A DNA stretch of 19,241 bases from Propionibacteriaceae bacterium (GTDB taxonomy: Bacteria > Actinomycetota > Actinomycetes > Propionibacteriales > Propionibacteriaceae). A model generated the notes under the pieces. That model was given only the letters and a program-made list of their open reading frames with translations. It had not been told where the DNA came from and searched no databases. A program made the translations under genes and the position numbers. Below are positions 8,921 through 16,600 of this stretch, piece by piece. The stretch lies in contig WQYJ01000015.1 of NCBI GenBank assembly GCA_009781325.1, positions 1-19,241 on the forward strand, given 5' to 3'. Each line of letters opens with the position of its first letter. Positions within the stretch are counted from its first letter, which is position 1.

Positions 8921-8992
8921 CACCAAGGTCCAGGCGACCTTCTACTAGCCACCCGACCTTGTTCTCTTCCCAATGCTTATATATTTCCACGC

Positions 8993-9010
8993 CTTGAAAT
9001 CGATTTCAAG
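8993..9010. promoter_or_regulatory. 18-bp perfect palindrome, candidate operator upstream of adhesin B
   Basis: CTTGAAATCGATTTCAAG is its own reverse complement over all 18 bases. It lies about 140 bases upstream of adhesin B and about 300 upstream of the lipoprotein -10 box. On the minus strand it contains TTGAAA, a possible -35, with TATATA/TATAAG about 20 bases downstream, so a bound dimeric regulator could overlap the promoter. No regulator gene is in the window. Confidence 0.45.
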
Positions 9011-9054
9011 CCCAACTCAGACATTTCTTTCAATATGTGTGTTGTGTTGGTTAT

Positions 9055-9080
9055 GTTGGGTGGGGCAATGGGGTCACGGA
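9055..9080. repeat. Short intergenic repeat shared with 10565-10590
   Basis: GTTGGGTGGGGCAATGGGG followed by TCACGG closely matches GTTGGGTGCGACAATGGGG followed by CACGG at 10565-10590. Both lie close to a composite palindrome, so the mobile or duplicated unit may extend beyond the arms. Confidence 0.5.
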
Positions 9081-9105
9081 CGTGTCAGGGGCCCAATATG
9101 ACCCG

Positions 9106-9230
9106 CCCCCCGGTCATCCTGCCGCCAGGCAGGACCCCCGGCGGCCGTCGTAAGGACTTGGGTTAAGATCTGTGCCACAGTCCTTACGTCGGCTGCCGGG
9201 GGTCCTGCCTGGCGGCAGGATGACCGGGGG
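9106..9230. repeat. Composite palindrome R3, complete copy
   Basis: Same plan as R2, but the arm hairpins carry GCCA/TGGC where R2 has GTCA/TGAC, so both arms changed together and the long stem stays paired. The centre pairs GTAAGGACT with AGTCCTTAC. It lies between adhesin B and the divergent lipoprotein gene. Confidence 0.88.
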
Positions 9231-9300
9231 TTGAGCATGCCAGGGGCCAGGCCCCTTGGCAGGTTCCACCAGGCACTGAGTAGCACTGTAAGCCGGACTG

Positions 9301-9306
9301 TATAAT
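9301..9306 (+). promoter_or_regulatory. Candidate -10 box of the lipoprotein gene
   Basis: A perfect TATAAT lies 55 bases upstream of ATG 9361. The sequence at the -35 position (GAGTAG at 17-base spacing) is poor, so this promoter would be weak or activator-dependent. Confidence 0.4.
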
Positions 9307-9360
9307 TACTCAGTCTGCAAAAGTTACAGGCTATTCACCTTATTAGATCGGTTTTTGTAC

Positions 9361-9810
9361 ATGGATAAGGTAAGAGTTGTTGGAGTAGTTGTTGGGATTC
9401 TTCTGATTGCTGCCTTTGCATCCTGTACGGATGCTAGTACTCCACCGATCAATACGACATCGGGCTCTGTCTCGACTACTCCATCACCCTCGGTACTGAT
9501 AACCGAATTGCCATCTGACTATCCACCGGATTCGGTTCTCCTCGGCGAACTGTCGTCGCGGCATGGAACGGCGGAATTGGGACCATATGTTGTTGCCACT
9601 CCCAGTGTCGCTGTGTTTATCCGGTGTTTTGGTGAGTCACAGCTTCAGATTACAATTCCCGGGGTGGGGGAACTTGATCAGGACTGTGTTGATGATCCTC
9701 TGGATCCTGGAACAATGCATGTCTTCGACGTGAGATACGTTGATACAGTGACAGTTCGTGCGAGTAGCGATAACTCAAACCTTTGGGCAATTGCTGTGAC
9801 TGAACACTGA
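9361..9810 (+). CDS. Small predicted lipoprotein of unknown function
   Basis: 149 aa from ATG 9361; a TTG at 9355 would add two residues. A short basic N-region and hydrophobic segment (residues 3-20) end in AFASC, a slightly atypical lipobox with Phe at -3, so Cys22 is probably acylated and the protein held on the outer face of the membrane. A Ser/Thr/Pro-rich linker (about 23-57) follows, then a domain of about 90 residues with two Cys (89 and 109) placed to form a disulfide, in the pattern RCFG ... DQDC ... LWAIAV. Small actinobacterial lipoproteins of unknown function often look like this. No good Shine-Dalgarno is visible. It is the only plus-strand gene, divergent from adhesin B and closed by its own terminator hairpin. 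I do not recognise a specific family and assign no function. Confidence 0.75.
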   Translation: MDKVRVVGVVVGILLIAAFASCTDASTPPINTTSGSVSTTPSPSVLITELPSDYPPDSVLLGELSSRHGTAELGPYVVATPSVAVFIRCFGESQLQITIPGVGELDQDCVDDPLDPGTMHVFDVRYVDTVTVRASSDNSNLWAIAVTEH

Positions 9811-9834
9811 TTCGGTAACAAAGAAACCTACCAG

Positions 9835-9867
9835 GGGGCTTGTTCGACTTTGGATCGAGCAAGCCCC
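9835..9867 (+). terminator. Terminator-like hairpin after the lipoprotein gene
   Basis: A 13-bp stem (GGGGCTTGTTCGA, 9835-9847, with TCGAGCAAGCCCC, 9855-9867, one G-U pair) and a 7-base loop start 24 bases after the stop codon. The following T-tract is short (TTC), so termination may be partial. Confidence 0.7.
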
Positions 9868-9880
9868 TTCGCATATTCAA

Positions 9881-9941
9881 CCCCCGGTCATCCTGCCGCT
9901 AGGCAGGACCCCCGGCGGCCGTCGTAGGGACTGAGGTAAAG
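9881..9941. repeat. Composite palindrome R4, left half (split copy)
   Basis: A left arm with the GCTA mini-loop and the first half of the centre, ending in GGTAAAG. Its complement CTTTACC and the matching right arm do not come next but lie at 10117-10160 and 10527-10546, so this copy has been split by insertions. Confidence 0.75.
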
Positions 9942-9966
9942 AAAACTCGCTCAACTCCACACCCAA

Positions 9967-10092
9967 CCCCCCGGTCATCCTGCCGCTAGGCAGGACCCCC
10001 GGCAGCCGACGTATGGACTTGAAGAAGGAAAGCTTTACCCCAGTCCATACGTTGGCTGCCGGGGGTCCTGCCTGCGGCAGAATGACCGGGGG
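9967..10092. repeat. Composite palindrome R5, complete copy nested within R4
   Basis: A full copy with the GCTA mini-loop in the left arm. The right arm is decayed, with a shortened mini-hairpin (CCTGCCTGCGGCAGAATG). The centre pairs GTATGGACT with AGTCCATAC. It sits between the two halves of R4. Confidence 0.82.
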
Positions 10093-10116
10093 TGGGCTTA
10101 GGGTCTAGGGGTAGGT

Positions 10117-10160
10117 CTTTACCCAAGTCCATACGTCGGCCGCCGGGGGTCCTGCCTGGC
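10117..10160. repeat. Composite palindrome R4, right half, first part
   Basis: Begins with CTTTACC, complementary to GGTAAAG ending the R4 left half, followed by AGTCCATACGTCGGC and the start of the right arm. The arm stops at CCTGCCTGGC, where the 366-bp element begins, and resumes at 10527. Confidence 0.75.
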
Positions 10161-10526
10161 GCCTGAATCCACCGATCCTTGCCTGCGACGCAACAGTTGA
10201 GTGGGTTGGCTGCGTTACCACTGTTCGGTAGGCGTTCAGCCTGCTTTCCCGATAGTTCCCCCCCGCTGCCGCGGCCCCCCTGGGGGGGCCGCGCCAGCGA
10301 GAGGAAGTGGCATGAATCAGAACACCGGAAACAGTTCTGACTCAAACCATCACTACCACCTGGAATAAGAAAGCTATAGGCAAGAAACCACCCCCCAGCA
10401 CCATCCAGATTGCGTCAAGTTATGCGTCCCCTCGACACATACGTCCAGCCTGGCTGAAGCGATGGTCGCCTTGCCAGCACACCTATCTAGTGCCGCTCGT
10501 TACGGCAGCGATCGGTGGATTCAGGC
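10161..10526. mobile_element. 366-bp MITE-like element with 17-bp terminal inverted repeats
   Basis: The ends are exact inverted repeats: GCCTGAATCCACCGATC at 10161-10177 and GATCGGTGGATTCAGGC at 10510-10526. TGGC flanks both sides (10157-10160 and 10527-10530), as expected of a 4-bp target duplication; removing the element and one TGGC restores an intact R4 arm. There is no believable transposase frame, so it is a non-autonomous element or the remnant of a larger insertion sequence. It contains a very GC-rich hairpin (10264-10299). A partial relative lies at 19030-19241. I cannot name the family. Confidence 0.75.
10264..10299. repeat. GC-rich hairpin inside the 366-bp element
   Basis: GCGGCCCCCC pairs with GGGGGGCCGC around a 2-base loop, extended by CGCTG/CAGCG beyond a small internal mismatch. 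Nearly the same string recurs at about 19180-19210. It could block or terminate transcription, but no T-tract follows on either strand. Confidence 0.6.
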
Positions 10527-10546
10527 TGGCGGCAGGATGACCGGGG
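10527..10546. repeat. Composite palindrome R4, right half, last part
   Basis: TGGCGGCAGGATGACCGGGG completes the right arm interrupted at 10160. Its first four bases are the duplicated target TGGC. Confidence 0.75.
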
Positions 10547-10573
10547 TTGGGGCCCTATGACCGGGTTGGGTGC

Positions 10574-10645
10574 GACAATGGGGCACGGTCCTTTTTGTCT
10601 TGTTCCCCGCAAGCGGTATTGGCAAAAAGGATCGTCCCCATTGTC
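10574..10645 (-). terminator. Long imperfect hairpin downstream of adhesin A, terminator candidate
   Basis: Arms of about 23 bases (10574-10597 and 10623-10645) pair GACAATGGGG with CCCCATTGTC and CCTTTTTG with CAAAAAGG around a mismatched patch. The hairpin starts seven bases past the adhesin A stop codon. It has no T-tract after the full stem, though the inner CCTTTTTG segment is T-rich, so termination is likely but not certain. Confidence 0.55.
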
Positions 10646-10651
10646 ACGTCA

Positions 10652-13600
10652 TTAGAGGCTCAGGTTTGAGCCTCTTGCTCGACGGCTGGCGTGGATGCCT
10701 AGGGTGGCTAGGAGTAGACCACATGCCAGGGCCCATAGGGGGGCGCTGTTCGAGCCTTGGGAGTTACCTCCGGTGGGGGCCTTCACAACGATGTCTGGAC
10801 CAGCCACCATCGTTACCATGAAGTCAACCGAGGCAGAACCTGACCTCTGACCAGTCAAGACCAGAGTGTGAATACCTATCGGCATATCCTTAGGAATGAT
10901 GAAGGTGATAGTCACATTTCCATCATTATCAGCCTCATCACATCCAAGATCCACAGGATCGGAATTCATCACCAAGCAAACACTCTCACCAGGGTTGAAG
11001 TTGTGACCTGTCACAATCTGATCCTGCCCAACAGAACGCTGCGGGTAGGTAACCTCAGCCCAAATCGGATCAATCACCACCGGCACCCTATTCGACACAT
11101 TACCGGCCGGATCCTTCGCTACAACGTACGCTTCGTCATCCTCAGTGACCAGAACAGTCGGATAACATACGAAATTGCCGTCAGCATCATGGGGAGCAAC
11201 ATTGATACACCCATCCACAGGGTTATCGTCGCCATCAAAGACAGTCACCTTGGAATCCGGATCAGTATTACCAGTGAACTGAGAACCATTGCTCTTATCC
11301 ACAATCGGATCCGACGGAGGCTGAGTATCCACAGTAATGTGAACCGGTGCCGATGGGTCAGACTTATTACCAGCACCATCCTTTTCCGTTGCAACCAAGG
11401 TGTGATCACCATCGCCTAGAGGAGTCTTCACAGTACAGGTCCAATTCAGATCCTCAGCAACTGTTGCCGTACACAATTCTTTGCCATCCTTATCGGTGAC
11501 TGTCACCGTGTTGCCAGACTCATCACCCGTACCGGAAACTGTTGGTGTGGAATCGTTGATCAGATCACCATCACCAGGTGAGGTGATTACCGGACGCGAC
11601 ATGAACCGCAGATTCATCGGCGAACCATGCTGAGTCAACTCCACCCCTGTGACAAGCACACGGGCGATATGCGAGCCGCGCTGATTCGAGTGCGCCTTCA
11701 TCGTGGCAGTACCAGGAGCACCGGTCACCAGTGACACACTCGCATGATACGAGGTGTCACCCAGATGCAAGGTCGTGTCATCAGTTGTGATCACGAACTC
11801 GACGTCCTTCAGTGAGTTTCCGAACTTATCGAAGGCAAAGACCTTGAACTCATCGCGGCCAGTACCAACCGGCTGATTATTCACAGTGATCTCCACACGA
11901 GTCTGGTTCTTCGGATCAGTACCAGGTCCAACCGGAACACAGTCATCTTCAATCACGCACACCCCACCCGTGACAAAGTTCAGCGTCACAGGTGAACCGT
12001 GGTTAATCAGCTCAGTTCCACCAACGGAAGCCTTCGCCTTATGTGCTCCAGCAACCCACGCAGTAGCGTTCGCCGTGCACTGTCCATTGTTTCCCGTGAC
12101 ACAGGTTGGGGCAATAACCAGATCGTCTGTACTGACCGACTTGACGAAGTCGAAGGTCACGTTCTTCACGGAGTTTCCGAACTTGTCGAAGGCATACCCC
12201 GTCACAACATCCGGCTTACCGTCCACTGGCTGATAGTCAGTGGTGACCTTGACCTGAGTCTGCCTGGCGGGGTCCGTACCTGGTCCTTCAGGCTCACAGC
12301 CGTCTTCAACCACACACACAGGCCCCGACACAAACGTCAGTGTCACCGGTGCGTTGACCGGTCGTACGCCATCGACGAGAATGGCAGCCACATAGTCACC
12401 GGCAACCGTGGAGGTGTACCAGATTGTCGAGGAGCCTTCACGGCTGATCGCAGCAATACCTGTCTGGATATTCAGCGCAGGACTCGTCGATGTTGAGACC
12501 ACCAAGGCTCCTTCAACCGGGTTACCCCACTTGTCGAAGGCCCACACGATCACACGGTCACGAGCCACGCCGTCAGCGATCTGGTTGTTGGCCAGGATCT
12601 CCACACGAGTACGCAGTTCAGCGGGCAGATTAGGATCGACCGGCTGACATCCTTCAGCCTGCGAGCACACGTCATCAGCCTTCCACACGATAGAAGCCGC
12701 TGTTTGAGTAGTCCCAGCAAGAGTCAGCGGGCCAGCAACGATTGCTGCAGATACGGCATAGGTGCCAGACCTTGTCGAGTGGACCTTCACCGAACACAGG
12801 CCATCATTGTCAGTGACGCACGAGGAGACCGGGGTAAAGACCGGACCCAGAGGATCAATGGTGAACACCACCACAGCATCTTCCACCGGATTACCCGTGG
12901 CATCCTTGATGGTCGCAGTAGCTGTGTACGTACTCGCAGGACCCTCACCCACAGTCAACGGACCAGCCGGGGTGATGACCCAACTCGAGGTTGCTGTGCT
13001 GCCAGCACCGGACCCATAGTTCAGCGTCACCGGTGACCCTGCGGGGGTCTTGGAGTCAACGCTGACATCCGCTTTGTGAGCACCGCGTACGGTTGAGGTG
13101 TACCAAATCGTCGTCGTTGCATCAGCCCCAATGGGGGTAATCGCAGGCTGGACAGCCAAGTTGGTCTCACCCGCGACAGGAGCCGAGGCAACCACAGCCC
13201 CCACCACAGCGTTGCCATAGTAGTCATAGGCATACACCGTCACAGAGTCACGAGCCGTACCATTGGCTTCCTGGCCATCCACGGTCACCACAACACGAGT
13301 GGTGTTCCCTGGAACAACCGGATCGCAGTTGACCACACAGACCTCGCCATGGGTGAACCTCGCTTGAACAGTGTTGCTCACCGGCACAGCACCCAGACGA
13401 CCGGAGATCGTGTACGTACCAGCAATCTTGGAGCTGACTGTGACCGCGCAGGTACCCGACCCATCCGAGGTGCAGGAGTTCTCTGAGAACTCCAGATTTG
13501 TCACTGTCGGGAAGGAAACGACCGCACCTGAGACAGCATTGTCGTTGACATCCTTCAGGTGTGCGGTCACGACAAAGTCGGAACCTACCACCTGCGGAGT

Positions 13601-16600
13601 TGTCGGATCAATGGTCAGAGTCGAATGTGCAGGATCCGCAGCACCGGAACCGAAGTTCACGGTGATGGACCCATCCTTCGTCGACCCATTCATGGACACT
13701 GCGGTCACAGGAATCTTTCCGTCAATCGTGACCTTCGCCACATGCGCACCAGCGACCAGGGAGCGATACTCGATGATGGTCTGCCCGGAAATATCTGTCG
13801 CAGGAATCGGAGCAACGATGCTCAAAGCGGAGTCGCTCGTGGTGGATTCCACGCGAGTGCCGGCAACAGGGTTACCGAAACGGTCGTAGGCATAGGCCCT
13901 AGCCATGTCCGACGCCTTTCCATTGGCCTCAACACCATCAACAATGACCTCAACACGAGTGATGTTGGCCGGGTCGATGGGATCGCAGTTCTCCACGCAG
14001 ACACTGCCTGCGACGAAGGCCACGGTCTGCGGACTTGCCTTAGCAGGATCGCCATTACCGCCCACATCAGTTGGTACGCCACCCTTGGTGACTGTTGCGC
14101 GTACTGAGACCTCTGTCACCAGTCGCGAAGAAATCGTAACCGAGCAGACACCCTCAGCATCAGTGTTACAGAAGGACTCACTCAACTGTGCAGGTGTTGC
14201 GGGAGTCAACGAGAAGGCCACAGCCTGATTCTTGACTGGATTCAAGTGTGAATCCCTGATCGTCACCGTTGCGGTGTAGGCGCTGCCCACCACAATCGGC
14301 GAGGTTGGAGTGATCACCATCTCGGACTTCGATGGATCCGCCGCACCTGTCGAGAAGCGAATATCGTTCATGACGTTGGTGGCTGGCGGGTAGGAGCCGC
14401 CGATCGATCCACGTGCGGTGAAGGTATCAGCCTTGGTGGAAGTCCAGTAGACCATCGCGGTCCCATCTGCGCCAGTTGACACAGTCTGAGAAGGAGGCTT
14501 GAGGTAACCAGCCACCACACCGGTGGACATATCAGTCACAATAACCTCGGCGCCGGGTACGGCGTTTCCGTAGGTGTCATAGGCATAGGCCTTGGCTGAA
14601 TCCTTGGCCACACCATCAGCGAGCTGATCATTGTCGACCATCTCGAAGCGAGTGACATTTCTGGGATCCACCGGATCACAGTTATTCACGCATACTCCGC
14701 CTGGCTTGAACTTCACATGAGGATGCTGGATGAGCACAACACCGGTGACGGTTGCTGTGATCTCGAAGTCGCCCACGAGTTTGGACGTTGCTTGATAGGT
14801 GTAAACGCCATCATCCGAGGACACAGCAAATCCCCACACACTCAGATCGGGTAGGCCAGCGGACTTGCCCTGGATCACGATGTCAGTGCTGGTGAGTCCT
14901 GTCACCGGATTGTCGTGGGCATCCTTTGCCGTGACGGTCACGGTGACAGGCAGACCAACAGTTTCTTCGGTAGGACTGACACTCACAGTGGAGTAGCGGG
15001 CATCAACTGAGCCTGAAACGAAGGTGATCGTCTTATTAGCGCCAACCTGAGCGCCCTTATAGGTCAGTGCGACTGTGTAGGACCGAGCAACCGTCGAGGT
15101 ATAGGTCACCTCGTATTGACCGTTGCCCAGATTCTTCACACTCGACACTGTTACACCCGCAGGCACCCCAGTGAAGGCCATATCGGAGGCTGCGAGGTTG
15201 GTCAGAAGATTGCCCTGGGCATCCTTAGCCACCAGACGACCGGTCCATGACTGGACACCATCAGCAACCACAACGGACGCCGCTGGGTCGGTGATGAACA
15301 CCTCGAAGGTGGAACTCACCGAACTTAAATCACCGGAGAGGAAGGTGACACTGACCGGGGAACCGCGAAGCTCGCCAATACTGATCTTCCCCTGAACCTT
15401 CACAGTTTCTGCCACGTCATCACGGAGGTCCGCCAGGGCAAGGCCTGCATCATTGGTGGTGGCTTGGGTAACAGTCAGTACCCCGGATGTTCCTGGCATC
15501 AGTGTGAAGTCAACTGGCACATCGGGAACTGGGTTGCAGAACTCATCTGTCACCAGGGCGATAATCTTTGAGGTTCCGCCAACCTGGAGGGATGTCGGAT
15601 CCGCACTCAGGTTGGTTCCAATGAGCCCATCCTCACAATCCGGATCAATGACGGGACCGCCCGCCTTGAACGGAATCGGCTTGGGCGTACCCACTGCGGT
15701 TGCCTGATAGGTCACCTTTGCTGTTGGTGTCGCAGAAGCTACCTTCGATGAGTACTGAACGGTGTACGTACCGTCATTGTTATCTTTGACAGCCGTCACA
15801 GCCACATCCGTACTCGAAGCGGTGAAGACGATATCCGACAGCGTCAAACCAAGAATCGGGTTGTCGTAGTCATCCTTCGCGGTCAAGATACCGGTGTAGT
15901 ACGCAGACCCAGTTGAGGCTGCGACCCAGGTGGAGCGATCTGTAAGATCGGCCTGGGGTACGACGGTGAAAGTCGACCTGGTGTACGAGAACTCACCAAT
16001 GCTGAAGGTAATGGACACCGGAGAGTTATGAATCTCACCCTGGGTGATTCGGGCATGGAGCTTCACTGTCTCGGCACTATTGTCGGTGACACTGGCAAAG
16101 GCTTTACCCGAAGCGTCTGTGGTGGCTTGAGTCACTGTCAACAAGGCAGATGAGCCAGCATCGAGGGTGAAGGTAACAGGCACACCCGGCACTGGGTTAC
16201 AGAAAGCATCTGTGATCAATGCTGTTGCATAGGAGGTCTCTGAAACGCTGAGTGCTGACTTGTCTACCGACAGATTGGAACCGACTAGGCCGTCTTCACA
16301 GTCTGGGTCTGGATCAGGCTCCCCTGCGGTAAAGGTCACGGCAACACCAGAACCCACGATGGGTTTGGCTTCTCCCGACCCCATCAGCACTGCGGTGACG
16401 TGAATGACTTCTGCTTTCTTATCGGTCAGGGCCACCGAGCACTTGCCTGTGGCATTGGTGATGCAGGTGGTTGTGTCCACTCGTGAAGCGGTCACTGCGC
16501 CGAATGTTGCTGATCCGTCTAGCCCCAAGGTCACCGTGACACCGGGGACCGGATTGCTATAGGAGTCCACGATTGTGGCTGTAGCAACAACCGGTTTACC

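Noticed and set aside
9355..9360. TTG at 9355 as the lipoprotein start
   Set aside because: It adds only two residues and has no better ribosome-binding site than ATG 9361, which starts directly with a typical basic N-region.
9986..10345. Minus-strand 119-codon frame
   Set aside because: It runs through two palindrome copies and into the 366-bp element. The encoded sequence is translated repeat DNA.
10868..11419. Plus-strand 183-codon frame opposite adhesin A
   Set aside because: Shadow of the long minus-strand gene, without ribosome-binding site or known domain; the same applies to the other plus-strand frames between 11886 and 18670.
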